Assembly: GCA_016938695.1 (NCBI GenBank)
Contig: JAFGUC010000024.1
Span: 62,001 to 126,000, forward strand
Source of the DNA: Candidatus Woesearchaeota archaeon
GTDB lineage: Archaea > Nanobdellota > Nanobdellia > Woesearchaeales > JAFGUC01
Direction: 5' to 3'
DNA: 64,000 nucleotides
A program made the position numbers and the translations under genes. Shown piece after piece: positions 52,552 to 62,400 of this stretch (position 1 is its first letter; each line of letters opens with the position of its first letter). The notes below the pieces were generated by a model that was not told the DNA's origin, did not search any database, and saw nothing but the letters and a program-made list of their open reading frames with translations.

Positions 52552-53620
52552 AAAAATAAAGATTGGTAATTGTGTAGTAGGAGACAATGAACCATCATTC
52601 ATAATTGCTGAGATTGGTGCTAATTTCAAGGTTAGCGACAATCTTAATGAGAACTATAAAATGGCACTTCATATGATTGATTGTGCTGTTACTGCAAAGG
52701 CTGATGCAGTTAAATTTCAACTATATTCTGCAGATAAATTATATAATAAAAATGCAGGTTGTGCAGATTATATAGGTAAAAAGCGAGAGATTTATGATAT
52801 TATTCAAGATATGGAACTTCCAAGAACATGGATTCCTAAATTAAAAAAATATTGTGATGACAAGAATATTATTTTTTTATGTACTCCTTTTGATGAAGAT
52901 GCTGTTGATGTTCTAGAGTCTGTTGATATGGTTGCATATAAGATTGCATCATACACAATATCTCACATTCCATTTTTGAAAAAAATCGCAAAATTAGGAA
53001 AGCCAATAATACTTTCAACAGGTGCATCTGATGATGTTGACATTAAAAAAGCACTGGATGTAATATATTCAACTGGTAATAAAGACGTTATTTTGTTACA
53101 ATGTACAGCAAAATATCCTGCTCCATTTAATTCATTGAATTTAAGAAGCATACCTTATTTACGAGAGAAATACAATGTTAATGTTGGTTTATCAGACCAT
53201 TCAAGAGATCATCTGATTGGACCTTTGGGTGCTGTTTCCTTAGGTGCTTGTGTAATTGAAAAACATTATACTACAGATAATAATTTGCCAGGTCCTGATC
53301 ATGGATTTGCAATACTTGATTCTGAATTAATAGATATGGTGGCAAAAATTAGAAATTTAGAACAAGCATTAGGTCTTAATGAGAAATCAATTTTAGATGA
53401 TGAAAAGGAATTACGTTCATTCGCAAGAAGATTTATTTATGCCAGTCAAGATATTTCAAAAGGAGAAATATTTAGTGAAGATAATTTAAGCATATTACGT
53501 TCAGGTAAAGCACAAATGGGATTAGAACCTGAGTACTATGACATAGTTTTAGGAAAAAAATGTAATTCTACAATTAAAAAAAATGATCCCGTGAAAAAAG
53601 AAGATGTCGACGGATTATAA
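52541..53620 (+). CDS. pseI: Pseudaminic acid synthase / NeuB-family nonulosonate synthase
   Basis: The 359-residue protein has the NeuB barrel (FIIAEIGANFKVSDN, AVKFQLYSADKLY, YKIASYTISHIPFLKK, ILSTGASDDVD, QCTAKYPAPFNSLNLRSI, GLSDHSRDH, EKHYTTDNNLPGPDH) and a C-terminal SAF antifreeze-like domain (FARRFIYASQDISKGEIF to the end). The opening motif IGNCVVGDNEPSFIIAEIGANF resembles PseI more than LegI. It condenses a six-carbon diacetamido sugar with phosphoenolpyruvate. The two neighbours overlap it, so all are one operon. Confidence 0.88.
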   Translation: MQIKKIKIGNCVVGDNEPSFIIAEIGANFKVSDNLNENYKMALHMIDCAVTAKADAVKFQLYSADKLYNKNAGCADYIGKKREIYDIIQDMELPRTWIPKLKKYCDDKNIIFLCTPFDEDAVDVLESVDMVAYKIASYTISHIPFLKKIAKLGKPIILSTGASDDVDIKKALDVIYSTGNKDVILLQCTAKYPAPFNSLNLRSIPYLREKYNVNVGLSDHSRDHLIGPLGAVSLGACVIEKHYTTDNNLPGPDHGFAILDSELIDMVAKIRNLEQALGLNEKSILDDEKELRSFARRFIYASQDISKGEIFSEDNLSILRSGKAQMGLEPEYYDIVLGKKCNSTIKKNDPVKKEDVDGL

Positions 53621-54080
53621 ATTTAATATACGATTTGCAACACAAGATGATTGTGAGATATTATACTCTTGGAGAATAGATCCTGATGTTCGTAAAGTTT
53701 CAAAAGATTCTTCTGAATTTACATACGATTCTCATAAAGCTTGGTTCACTAAAGCTTTGATGAATGCTAATATAAAAATTTTTATTGTAGAATTAGATAA
53801 TATTCCTGCAGGTCAAGTACGATTTAATATTCAAAATGATTCTGCCGTTATTAGTGTTTCACTTTCAAAAGATTATAGGGGAAAAGGTTTAGGTTCAAAA
53901 GTCATACAATTAGCATCAAATAAATTTTGTTCAGAATTTAATATAAATAAGATAATTGCTTATATTCGACAAGATAACATATCATCAAGAAAATCATTTG
54001 AAAAAGCCGGTTACACTTTACTAAATGATAAAGATATATTTTGTGAATATATATATATGAACAATGAAATTAGGAATTAA
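53604..54080 (+). CDS. pseH: GNAT N-acetyltransferase, PseH-like
   Basis: The 158-residue GNAT protein has the RimJ/PseH-type opening NIRFATQDDCEILYSWRIDPDVRK, an acetyl-CoA motif DYRGKGLGSKVIQLA and YIRQDNISSRKSFEKAGY. PseH acetylates the amino group made by PseC. The family is diverse, but the operon context supports this role. It overlaps pseI by 17 bp. Confidence 0.83.
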   Translation: MSTDYKFNIRFATQDDCEILYSWRIDPDVRKVSKDSSEFTYDSHKAWFTKALMNANIKIFIVELDNIPAGQVRFNIQNDSAVISVSLSKDYRGKGLGSKVIQLASNKFCSEFNINKIIAYIRQDNISSRKSFEKAGYTLLNDKDIFCEYIYMNNEIRN

Positions 54081-54801
54081 AATCTGGTCTAGTAATGTAA
54101 ATTTGTTTGAAGAAGCAAGATTGGCATTTGAACAAAAAAAATTTAATTTTATAGAATTAACTGCAATAATAAACACATTTGATACAGTACCAAAAGAAAT
54201 TATTAAAGGTATTCCTATCATAATACACTGTGATAATGCTAACGTTGATTTCTCCAACGAAAAAAATAATGAAGCAAATATCAAAGCAATAAAAGAATGT
54301 ATAAAATTTGCAGATTATTATAATTCTGATAAAATAATATTTCATCCGGGTTATTCAGATTCTTATGAGAATGTAAATTCGCTATTAAATAAAACAAATG
54401 ACAATAGATTTTACAAAGAAAATATGCCTGGGAAAACAATTTCATTAACAAGTTTTTGTATTGGACGAACTCTTGAAGAATTAAATAGAATCCAAACAAA
54501 GAATTTTTGTTTAGATGTCGCTCACGCAATCAAAGCAGCAAGGACCCTAAATTTAGATTATCTACAACTGATAACTGATTTATTAAAATTAAAACCATCT
54601 ATAGTTCATATTTCAGATGGTTACTTGAATTCCGAACTAGATGAACATCTAAACATAGGAGACGGAGAATTTAACTTATCTGAACTAATAAAATTACTTC
54701 CCACAGAATGTCTAATTACATCTGAAACTCCTAAACTAAATGGTTTAGAAAACGATTTGAAAAACGTATCAAGAATAAAACAAATCATCAAAGAGTTATG
54801 A
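54064..54801 (+). CDS. Sugar phosphate isomerase/epimerase-like TIM-barrel protein
   Basis: This 245-residue TIM barrel of the xylose isomerase superfamily has IKIWSSN, FNFIELTAI, IIFHPGYSDSYEN, NFCLDVAHAIKAA, IVHISDGYLN and HLNIGDGEFN, with His/Asp/Glu positions suitable for a divalent metal. It ends the nonulosonate operon and overlaps pseH. It is much shorter than the 34563 protein. The substrate is unknown; an isomerase or epimerase step in a modified nonulosonate is one possibility. Confidence 0.72.
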   Translation: MKLGIKIWSSNVNLFEEARLAFEQKKFNFIELTAIINTFDTVPKEIIKGIPIIIHCDNANVDFSNEKNNEANIKAIKECIKFADYYNSDKIIFHPGYSDSYENVNSLLNKTNDNRFYKENMPGKTISLTSFCIGRTLEELNRIQTKNFCLDVAHAIKAARTLNLDYLQLITDLLKLKPSIVHISDGYLNSELDEHLNIGDGEFNLSELIKLLPTECLITSETPKLNGLENDLKNVSRIKQIIKEL

Positions 54802-56196
54802 TAACATTTTCTTTATGTCTTTTCTTTCTAAGATAAAAATAATACTAAAATATACAGCAATAGAAATCAAAATAATTAGGACAATGTGATATGAGTACAA
54901 AAATTTTATCAAAAAGAATACTACAATTGAGCTTAATATTGGTGCATATATTTTGTGTAAAATGTTGTAGTTGACTATTTTTTTTGTTACATAAATGTGC
55001 ATTAAAATAAACATAATAAAATATGTTATTCCTGTAGCAATCCCTGCACCATACAAACTATATTTAGGAATTAATGCAAAATTTAGTATTATATTACAAA
55101 ATGCACCAATACCGCCAATGATTGCAAATACATTCTGTTTATCAGATGTAGCAATACAATTACCAAGAATTTGTGTCAAGAAAACAAATATCTCTGCAAT
55201 AATCAATATTTTAAATGCAATAAAACTTTCAACAGAATTAAACTGATAAATAAATTCTAGAACACGATCACCAAGCATCCAAACACCAACAGTTATTGGA
55301 AACATTATAACTAACAGAAAGTGATTTGTTTTTTCAAGAAATTGTTGCAACAATTTTTTATTCATACTAGTTAATTTTGATAATAGCGGAAATCCAAACA
55401 TTAAAATTATTCCTGGTATAATATTAAGAATATTAATGATCTTATATCCTGAAGTATACCATCCAACAACAACATCATTTTTTAATAATGCTAGCATTAT
55501 TGTGTCCATTTGAATATATACTAATGAAAAAACTCCAAATAATAAAAAAGGGAAACCTTGCCACAATAATTTTCTAGAAAATGAATAGTCAATATTTTTA
55601 ATTTTCAATAAAAAGTATTTCTTTGCAAAAATAAATCTAATAACTGTCTTTAAGAAATTTGAAACAAGTAATATTGATATTAATCCAACTAATGATTTGT
55701 TTGTAGACAAAACAAAGAAAACTCCAACTACTGCAACAATTCTTTCAAACAAATTGATCAACGCAATTACCCATCCTTGATTTTTTATTCGTAATAATCC
55801 TGTTGATACATTCTCAACAATATTTATTATTTGAATCAAGCCAACAAAAATAAGTGGAATCAACATATTTTGCTTATTAATTAAAAAGATTGATACAACA
55901 TATACAATAAAAACAAAAACTGACATGATAAACTGTATATTGAATATATTTGTAACATACTTGTCAACTTCTGCGAAGTTCTTAGATAAATCCTTAATCA
56001 TCAAAGGTATTAATCCAAAATCAGCAAAGATGAAAAATAAACCAACAAATGAGAAAATAAAACTATACTGTCCTAATCCTTCTGCGCCAAGATTACGTGA
56101 TATTAGAACGATTATTATGTACGATAAGATATTTTCAAATATTTTAGCAATGGTTACATAAGATGTGTTTTTTAGAAATTCTCTTTTTATACTCAT
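54796..56196 (-). CDS. Polysaccharide flippase (Wzx/MATE-like)
   Basis: This 466-residue polytopic membrane protein has about 12-14 helices. The N-terminus KREFLKNTSYVTIAKIFENILSYIIIVLISRNLGAEGLGQYSF is the classic Wzx opening. It would flip the lipid-linked glycan to the outer side for AglB. The ATG at 56196 is chosen because it overlaps the upstream glycosyltransferase stop (ATGA). It converges on the isomerase gene. Confidence 0.85.
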   Translation of the reverse strand: MSIKREFLKNTSYVTIAKIFENILSYIIIVLISRNLGAEGLGQYSFIFSFVGLFFIFADFGLIPLMIKDLSKNFAEVDKYVTNIFNIQFIMSVFVFIVYVVSIFLINKQNMLIPLIFVGLIQIINIVENVSTGLLRIKNQGWVIALINLFERIVAVVGVFFVLSTNKSLVGLISILLVSNFLKTVIRFIFAKKYFLLKIKNIDYSFSRKLLWQGFPFLLFGVFSLVYIQMDTIMLALLKNDVVVGWYTSGYKIINILNIIPGIILMFGFPLLSKLTSMNKKLLQQFLEKTNHFLLVIMFPITVGVWMLGDRVLEFIYQFNSVESFIAFKILIIAEIFVFLTQILGNCIATSDKQNVFAIIGGIGAFCNIILNFALIPKYSLYGAGIATGITYFIMFILMHIYVTKKIVNYNILHKIYAPILSSIVVFFLIKFLYSYHIVLIILISIAVYFSIIFILERKDIKKMLS

Positions 56197-57113
56197 TTTA
56201 TTAAACCACATAACAATCCAATTCCTAAAATAATATGCACAGGCATAATTAAAATATTAAATACTCCAATGACCCCGTTCTTAAAGATACTTCTAATAGT
56301 ATCTAAACCAACTATAATAAGATACAAGTACAAAATCCACAAATATATTCCATTAAAAAAAACTAATCCCAATAAATATAAGTCAAAAATCAATGGAACT
56401 AGCCATGTAAATCCAAAATATCCTTTACGAATCAAATGTCCGCGTGCAAACCCATATCTAAACATCTGATTAGAAAATTTAAACAAAGATGATCGAGAAT
56501 AATAAAACGACTTTATCAATGGATTAAAAAGCAATTTATTACCTTTTTTACAAAGCCGTAAGTTCAATTCTAGATCTTGTCCTGTAACAAATGAAGTGTC
56601 AAATTTATTTGAAAGTAATACTTTTCTTCGATACATTCCATATACAATTGTTGACGCAAATCTTTTTTTCAATATAGAATATCTACTCCCACTTCCACCA
56701 GAAAGAGCAGATGATAAAATGATTGAACTTATTTTAGAAAAGAAATTCATATCCTTATGAAAATGAACTCCTCCAACACCAGAAATTTCAGAATTTTTAA
56801 GAGATTCTAAACCTTTTTTTAGAAAGTCTTTATCAATAAAAGAATGCCCTGATAGGATTACAATATATATTCCAGTTGCATCTTTGATTCCTTTATTAAA
56901 TGCAAATACATGTTTTTGTTTTGGGTTATTAAAAATTCTAATATTTAATTTAGCAGAATATTTTTTTACAATTGGAATAGTATTATCAGTACATCCTCCA
57001 TCATAAATTAAGACTTCAAAGTCTTTAAATGTTTGAAGTAAAAAAGAATTTAATAGTTTAGAAATGTAGTTTTCTTCATTGAACACGGGAACTATTACTG
57101 AGACCTTCGCCAT
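56193..57113 (-). CDS. GT2-family glycosyltransferase with C-terminal membrane helices
   Basis: The 306-residue protein has a GT-A domain (VSVIVPVFNEENYISKLLNSFL, IYDGGCTDNT, TGQDLELNLRLCKKG) followed by about three hydrophobic segments at the C-terminus. The DxD region reads LSGHSFID, a variant. It probably adds a sugar at the membrane face before flipping. It lies between the flippase and a DUF2304 gene on one strand. Confidence 0.82.
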   Translation of the reverse strand: MAKVSVIVPVFNEENYISKLLNSFLLQTFKDFEVLIYDGGCTDNTIPIVKKYSAKLNIRIFNNPKQKHVFAFNKGIKDATGIYIVILSGHSFIDKDFLKKGLESLKNSEISGVGGVHFHKDMNFFSKISSIILSSALSGGSGSRYSILKKRFASTIVYGMYRRKVLLSNKFDTSFVTGQDLELNLRLCKKGNKLLFNPLIKSFYYSRSSLFKFSNQMFRYGFARGHLIRKGYFGFTWLVPLIFDLYLLGLVFFNGIYLWILYLYLIIVGLDTIRSIFKNGVIGVFNILIMPVHIILGIGLLCGLIK

Positions 57114-57116
57114 AGT

Positions 57117-57449
57117 CTATTTCCTTTTTTTTTCAATCGCAAGTTTTCGAACCAGATTCTCAACCTTTCTCTCGGATTTTTTTACAATACCGTACATATA
57201 AAAAATTACAACAGTAAAAAAGAAGAATCCAAATACAACAAACAAATCGATAGTTCTAGTAATATCTAAAACACTCATGAATGAATAAAATATGCTAGGA
57301 AACAATACTACGAAAATAAACCCCATCCAAATGATTCCCCAAACAATAAGACTTTTTGCACCGAAACTCTTTTTCTTAAAATGCAGAAAAGTAAGAAAAA
57401 TCATGAATAATCCAAACAGCATTCCTAATATTTGTATTCCAAATAACAT
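57117..57449 (-). CDS. DUF2304 membrane protein
   Basis: The 110-residue protein has three membrane helices and the DUF2304 pattern GAKSLIVWGIIWMGFIFVVLFPSIF with DLFVVFGFFFF. DUF2304 proteins are often encoded beside GT2 glycosyltransferases in surface polysaccharide loci. The molecular role is unknown. It is the first gene of the leftward flippase operon. Confidence 0.8.
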   Translation of the reverse strand: MLFGIQILGMLFGLFMIFLTFLHFKKKSFGAKSLIVWGIIWMGFIFVVLFPSIFYSFMSVLDITRTIDLFVVFGFFFFTVVIFYMYGIVKKSERKVENLVRKLAIEKKRK

Positions 57450-57496
57450 ACTAATACAAAAGAAATCTCTTTTTAAAAATGTGTTGGTTCTAAATA

Positions 57497-57505
57497 TTTA
57501 TAAAT
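57497..57505 (+). promoter_or_regulatory. TATA box for gtrA-like gene
   Basis: TTTATAAAT is centred about 26 bp before the ATG at 57527, giving a leaderless transcript. Confidence 0.55.
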
Positions 57506-57526
57506 GGATAAATTTTGCTTAATTAA

Positions 57527-57931
57527 ATGTTTAATATTTTAAAAAAGAAAAATGCATCTTTACCAGCTCAATTCGTAAGATATTTCATATCTGGGGTTTT
57601 GGCATCAAGTGCCGATTTTTTTTCATTTTTCGTTTTAACAACAATTAACGTACATTATTTACTTGCAAATATTGTAAGTTTTTTAATTGGGTTTTGTGTA
57701 TCTTATCCTTTGAACAAGAATTGGGTTTTTAAATCATCAAAACTAAAAAAAAGCAATTATGAGGCATTGTTTTTTCTACTATTATCTGGGGTAGGTTTAT
57801 TAGTTCAAGAAGTATTACTGTTTATTCTAATAGGAAAATTAGGACAAAACGACTTGTTGTCAAAGCTAGTAACAATGGTATTAGTCCTATTATTTAATTT
57901 TACAACCAGAAAACTTTTTTTATTTAACTAA
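57527..57931 (+). CDS. GtrA-family membrane protein
   Basis: The 134-residue protein has four membrane helices and GtrA signatures QFVRYFISGVLASSADFFSFF, NIVSFLIGFCVSYPLNKNWVF and the C-terminal LLFNFTTRKLFLF. GtrA proteins help move polyprenyl-phosphate-linked sugars across membranes. Its partner could be the DPM1-like glycosyltransferase convergently encoded next to it (12-bp overlap). Confidence 0.87.
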   Translation: MFNILKKKNASLPAQFVRYFISGVLASSADFFSFFVLTTINVHYLLANIVSFLIGFCVSYPLNKNWVFKSSKLKKSNYEALFFLLLSGVGLLVQEVLLFILIGKLGQNDLLSKLVTMVLVLLFNFTTRKLFLFN

Positions 57932-58576
57932 TCGCCATAAAAATAGTTTTAGAGCAGTACCAACTGCATCTGAAATATTGATTCCTTTATACTTATCGTG
58001 GTATTTTATCTTAGTTTTAACTTGAGTAAATGTAACTTTTCTTACAGCAGCATTCACAACCATTTCAACTTCAACAGAATAGTCATTCGAATTCCATTTA
58101 ATCTTACGATATGCATCAGCAGTCATAGCACGAAAACCATTAGAGACGTCTCTAATTGGAATGAAAAATAATGTTCTAACTAAAAACAATCCTAGGTTGT
58201 TTGCCATATTTCTATATGCTGGAACATTACTTGTATCTCTATATCCAAACACAACATCAAAATTATCTAATTGTTTAGAAAACTCAGGTATTTGTGAACA
58301 ATCATGTTGGTCATCAGAATCCAAAAAAATAATTTTTTTAGCGCCTTTTTTAATAGCATATTCAGCGCCAGTTTTCATTGCTGCACCTTTGCCTAAGTTA
58401 ATGATGTGGCTAATACAACTTGCACCAGCGTTTTCAGCTTCACGATATGTTAAATCAAAACTGCCATCATCAACAACAACAACATTGCTACAGTATTTCA
58501 AACATTTTTTGACAACTTTTGCGATGTACTTTTCCTCATTAAACGCAGGAAGTATTACAAAAGTATGTTCTTTCAT
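57920..58576 (-). CDS. DPM1-like polyprenyl-phosphate glycosyltransferase (GT2)
   Basis: The 218-residue GT2 enzyme has TFVILPAFNEEKYIAKVVKK, VVVDDGSFDLTYREAENAG, LGKGAAMKTGAEYAIKKGA and IIFLDSDDQHDCSQIPEF, the dolichol-phosphate mannosyltransferase/DPG synthase-like pattern. It would load a sugar onto the polyprenyl-phosphate carrier. It overlaps the aglB start region by ATGA at its own start and is transcribed with aglB. Confidence 0.86.
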   Translation of the reverse strand: MKEHTFVILPAFNEEKYIAKVVKKCLKYCSNVVVVDDGSFDLTYREAENAGASCISHIINLGKGAAMKTGAEYAIKKGAKKIIFLDSDDQHDCSQIPEFSKQLDNFDVVFGYRDTSNVPAYRNMANNLGLFLVRTLFFIPIRDVSNGFRAMTADAYRKIKWNSNDYSVEVEMVVNAAVRKVTFTQVKTKIKYHDKYKGINISDAVGTALKLFLWRLVK

Positions 58577-61500
58577 TCTTTCAAATAAACCTTTTTGATG
58601 ATAACATCATCGACAGGCCAGTCTTTAGCACCAGGAATTGGTCCAACCGAAGTCTTGACACTTTCAATAGAGTCAACAACATCCATTCCCAAAACAACCT
58701 TTCCAAATACAGTATAACCATATCCATCAGAAGATGATTCTTTATTTAGAAAATCATTATCAACAGTATTTATAAAAAACTGTGATGTTGCACTATTTGG
58801 AACAGTAGTTCTAGCCATAGCAATAGTTCCTCTATTGTTGTCAAGACCATTATCAGATTCAAGTTTAATTGGGTCTTTAGTTTCTTTTTGTACATAATCT
58901 AAATCGAAACCTCCACCTTGAATCATAAATCCTTTAATAACTCTATGGAAGATAGTATCTGAATAAAATCCATCTTTCATATAACTTAAAAAATTCTCAA
59001 CAGTTATAGGTGCTTTATCTTGGTATAATTCTACCTCAATATCTCCTTTATTAGTTTCAATAACTACAACAGGGTTATCACTCATTTTTTCTTCCTCATT
59101 TAAATTGTTGTTGTCAGGATTTCCATCCCAATCAACTTTCCAAACAATTACTCTTCCACCAGTTATTAGCTGTTTATCAGAGAACTTATTGAAATGTTTC
59201 AATCCAATTCCATTAAAGAAATACAATCTTGTAAACATTGATCCTGCTAATTCAGGGAACATCAATATACTATACAAAGTATTTCCTTGAGTGTAGAATG
59301 CTGCAGAATATGGTATAGTATTATTATCATATTCTTGTAAGACAAATTCTCCACCTTGAACATATGAAATAGATTGTGGATGTTTATTTCCTTGTTGAGT
59401 TGTTACGAAAGCTTCACCAGTAGTCAAGTTCATTCCAACTCCATTTTTACAATAAACTAAATCGCCAGTAATTGTACAAGTTTGGGCACCATTCATGTAA
59501 GAAGGCCAACTAGCAATCCATTGGTTAGGATCATTACCCATAACTTGATAATAATAATCTTCTGCAGTTGTTTTATTATAACCAAATCTAGTCTCAAGTT
59601 TACTTATAGCTGCAGCTTTAGTTGGATTATTTTTTACAATGTTAACAATTGTTGATTTAGTAAAATTCCAAATTCCAAAGTGAGCCCAAACACCTGACTT
59701 TCCAACCATATCATCACTTGTAATAAAGTAATTTTCAGGTAGTTTAGTACAATGTGTAAAATCAACAACTGATTTAATCTGTGCAGATGTAATGCTTGGA
59801 ACATTTTCTTTTAGATAATCTTCAGCATCGCTTCTGTTTTCAATCATAATCAAGTCATCAATCATTAACTTTGTGTCAAGTTGGTCTACAACTACTTTTA
59901 ATAAATTATCAAATGCAGTGTTTGCTCCACAATCAAGCATTCGTAATGTTCCAATAGCACGATCTTCTGAATCAGTTAATAAAACATTTCCAATCCAATG
60001 TGCTTGTGGAGTGTTTTGTGACGCACCATCAAACGTAACTGGTCTATCTGCAATTGCTTTAAACCAATGTCCAAAATCCCACCATGAATTTACAACCGCA
60101 AATTCGCTAGCATTTTCATCAATGTTTTTCAAAGATTCATACCAACCATCACTCATAGATGGAATTTCATGAATTGAAATAGAATCTGCTGTAGAAATTG
60201 GTGTTTTCAGTAAAAATAATGCCATAACAAATAAAACTGGAATTGCAATCTTTTTTGCAACACCTAATTCTTTATCACTAAATATTGCAATGCTCTTAAT
60301 TAAGAAAGCAACAGCTAAACCGAATGCAACACTGAATGCCGGTACTAATACTAAAGTAAAACGAATACCTTTTGTACTTGCATACATGGTAGCAATAAAC
60401 CAAATTGTTAATAATAATGCATATCTAGCATCAATTTTTAGTTCATACATAACATCTAATACAAATACGATAATAAGCGGTATTGCAAGAAGTAAAAGGA
60501 ACACAGTTTGAGAAATTCCAGTTAGAGCAAATATAACAAATGCGTACCAAAGTAAACTTCCCAACACAAACATATTGTATATCGAATGTCTTCTTTTCTC
60601 TTCACCACTAACTGTGCTTGCCAATTTTTTGAAGAATGATACTTTTCCTTTGATTGCAACAATACTTAAAACAATACCCATCATAGCAATCAAGAAAAAT
60701 ACTTTTCCGTACATTGATTCAATTATTGCTGGAATTGTAGCTTCATTAAGTTCAGCAACAGTTGTAAATACATTAGGCCAAATTTTTGTACCACCAACAT
60801 CTTTTAAGAATAAAAATGATAATGGTCCAACGACAAAGCCTTTAAATGTTGCAAAGCCTCTTAAGATTGTTACTAAAATTCCACTTAGTATAAAATAAAG
60901 TCCTCCACTTAAAACGATCTCAAGTGAATCTTTACCCAGTTTGAATTTCTTTTCTTTTTTGAATTCTTTTGCTAATACAATAATGAGATATAATACAATT
61001 GTTGCAATGACGATATCAAAAGAATACCACCATCCAGACCATGCAGTTGCAAAAATCCCAGTAAACACTGCAGCAAGTCCTGCAAAAATAAATCTCATCT
61101 TTGTAGTCTTAGCATATAGACTTTCAAGAACAAACCAAACGATAAATAAAGGGAATGTAACGTTATAACCATCTGTATCTGAAAATCCTGCAGTTGTTCT
61201 AGTTAACAGTGCAGAGTGTACTGCAAAAAGTAAACCCGCAAAAAATCCAGCAATCTTTCCACCAATTTTTTTAGCAATAAAAAAAGCAGGAATAATTCCT
61301 AAAGTTGCAATAATCATCGGAATCAAAAATGCTGCATAAACTAAACTAAATGTTCCAAATACGTTAAGGATGGAATAAAACCAATATATGACATATGAAT
61401 GAAAATCAAATGTTGTAGAAGCTCTGCCCAAAGGATAAAGCATATGATTGTCAGTAGGGACACCGTTTACAACATCATCATAAATTGTTCCTTTTTCAAC

Positions 61501-61923
61501 AATATTTCTAGCTTGTCTATAATAAAAATAGGGGTCAATTGCTAAAAGATATGTAGTTCCATTAGGATCTTGGAATCTACCACGCAAATAATCTGCATTT
61601 TCTTGTATTTGTTGTTGTAGTTGAGCTGAGTTTTGCTTAACATACATATTATACTGTTCTTCTACTAATTCTGATTTTCTAGCATCAGGAAGATTAGGAA
61701 ATTGTGCGCTAACTGATGTTGCAATTTGGTTCTTCATGTAATTAACAACATTAGATTCTGCCCAATCATCTGCAATTGGAAGTGTGATAGATAATGACCT
61801 ATAATATACTGAAAATACAATAGGTACTATTAATAATAAGATAGTTAGAACCAAACCTGAATACTTAAAAATGTCTTTATTATTTTTATAAAACTCTTTT
61901 GCTTTGTCAAAGATGTTTTTCAT
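58573..61923 (-). CDS. aglB: AglB/STT3 oligosaccharyltransferase fused to a cyclophilin
   Basis: The 1116-residue protein has two parts. Residues 1-about 945 are AglB/STT3: an N-terminal membrane helix, the DPYFYYRQ motif of external loop 1, about 12 more helices, and the catalytic-domain motif W614-W615-D616-F-G-H-W. Residues 947-1116 are a complete cyclophilin (VVVIETNKGDIEVELYQDKAP, FHRVIKGFMIQGG, SQFFINTVDN, YTVFGKVVLGMDVVD). AglB transfers the lipid-linked glycan to Asn in N-X-S/T outside the cell; the fused isomerase would act there on the same clients. Met947 is preceded by GAGGAAG five bases away, so the cyclophilin may also be made alone. It is translated after the PUA gene by a 12-bp gap. 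Confidence 0.92.
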   Translation of the reverse strand: MKNIFDKAKEFYKNNKDIFKYSGLVLTILLLIVPIVFSVYYRSLSITLPIADDWAESNVVNYMKNQIATSVSAQFPNLPDARKSELVEEQYNMYVKQNSAQLQQQIQENADYLRGRFQDPNGTTYLLAIDPYFYYRQARNIVEKGTIYDDVVNGVPTDNHMLYPLGRASTTFDFHSYVIYWFYSILNVFGTFSLVYAAFLIPMIIATLGIIPAFFIAKKIGGKIAGFFAGLLFAVHSALLTRTTAGFSDTDGYNVTFPLFIVWFVLESLYAKTTKMRFIFAGLAAVFTGIFATAWSGWWYSFDIVIATIVLYLIIVLAKEFKKEKKFKLGKDSLEIVLSGGLYFILSGILVTILRGFATFKGFVVGPLSFLFLKDVGGTKIWPNVFTTVAELNEATIPAIIESMYGKVFFLIAMMGIVLSIVAIKGKVSFFKKLASTVSGEEKRRHSIYNMFVLGSLLWYAFVIFALTGISQTVFLLLLAIPLIIVFVLDVMYELKIDARYALLLTIWFIATMYASTKGIRFTLVLVPAFSVAFGLAVAFLIKSIAIFSDKELGVAKKIAIPVLFVMALFLLKTPISTADSISIHEIPSMSDGWYESLKNIDENASEFAVVNSWWDFGHWFKAIADRPVTFDGASQNTPQAHWIGNVLLTDSEDRAIGTLRMLDCGANTAFDNLLKVVVDQLDTKLMIDDLIMIENRSDAEDYLKENVPSITSAQIKSVVDFTHCTKLPENYFITSDDMVGKSGVWAHFGIWNFTKSTIVNIVKNNPTKAAAISKLETRFGYNKTTAEDYYYQVMGNDPNQWIASWPSYMNGAQTCTITGDLVYCKNGVGMNLTTGEAFVTTQQGNKHPQSISYVQGGEFVLQEYDNNTIPYSAAFYTQGNTLYSILMFPELAGSMFTRLYFFNGIGLKHFNKFSDKQLITGGRVIVWKVDWDGNPDNNNLNEEEKMSDNPVVVIETNKGDIEVELYQDKAPITVENFLSYMKDGFYSDTIFHRVIKGFMIQGGGFDLDYVQKETKDPIKLESDNGLDNNRGTIAMARTTVPNSATSQFFINTVDNDFLNKESSSDGYGYTVFGKVVLGMDVVDSIESVKTSVGPIPGAKDWPVDDVIIKKVYLKE
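59083..59097 (-). promoter_or_regulatory. Internal Shine-Dalgarno and ATG at the AglB-cyclophilin junction
   Basis: GAGGAAG (59097-59091 on the minus strand) sits five bases before an in-frame ATG (59085-59083, Met947), the start of the cyclophilin domain. It looks like a relic, or a working start, of a once-separate gene. Confidence 0.6.
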
Positions 61924-61935
61924 GCTAATTTCCCC

Positions 61936-62400
61936 CTATATTGCAAAACTCCAGATCTTGTCACCAATATAATGAATATTTTCTAGAGACTTTCCTTTAT
62001 CCATATTTTTTAAATCTTCTGAATTTTTCAGTGTTTTTGCAAGACAAATTGGTTTTTTGTGCAATTCATCTCGTACTAAAATAATTGAATTTTCACCAAA
62101 AGAATCAATATGCTTAATTCCTGGTCTCATGATATCTGCGCCGTTTATCAAAAACTTAACAGCTGGAACATCAACTTCTACAAATGGAATTGTAATCTTA
62201 TTTCCTAATATATATTTCAATGTTGGAACAATAGTATCCTTATAAACGAAAGCAACAAGATCCTTATCAATAAGATATCCTTTGACATCCTCAGTTTCAA
62301 CATACTGCATGTTTAACTTTTTATCAAATGATATTCCATAAGGATTAAGTTTATCATTTAAATCTTTAATTTCTGATTTTGATATTGTTTTTCTTTTCAT
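61936..62400 (-). CDS. PUA-domain RNA-binding protein (MCT-1/DUF1947-like)
   Basis: The 154-residue protein has an N-terminal alpha/beta domain and a C-terminal PUA domain with VDVPAVKFLINGADIMRPGIKHID and SIILVRDELHKKPICLAKTL, the hallmark of archaeal MCT-1-like and Nip7-like proteins. It binds structured RNA, perhaps tRNA or rRNA. Its link to the following AglB gene is positional only. It overlaps the upstream small gene by ATGA. Confidence 0.82.
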   Translation of the reverse strand: MKRKTISKSEIKDLNDKLNPYGISFDKKLNMQYVETEDVKGYLIDKDLVAFVYKDTIVPTLKYILGNKITIPFVEVDVPAVKFLINGADIMRPGIKHIDSFGENSIILVRDELHKKPICLAKTLKNSEDLKNMDKGKSLENIHYIGDKIWSFAI

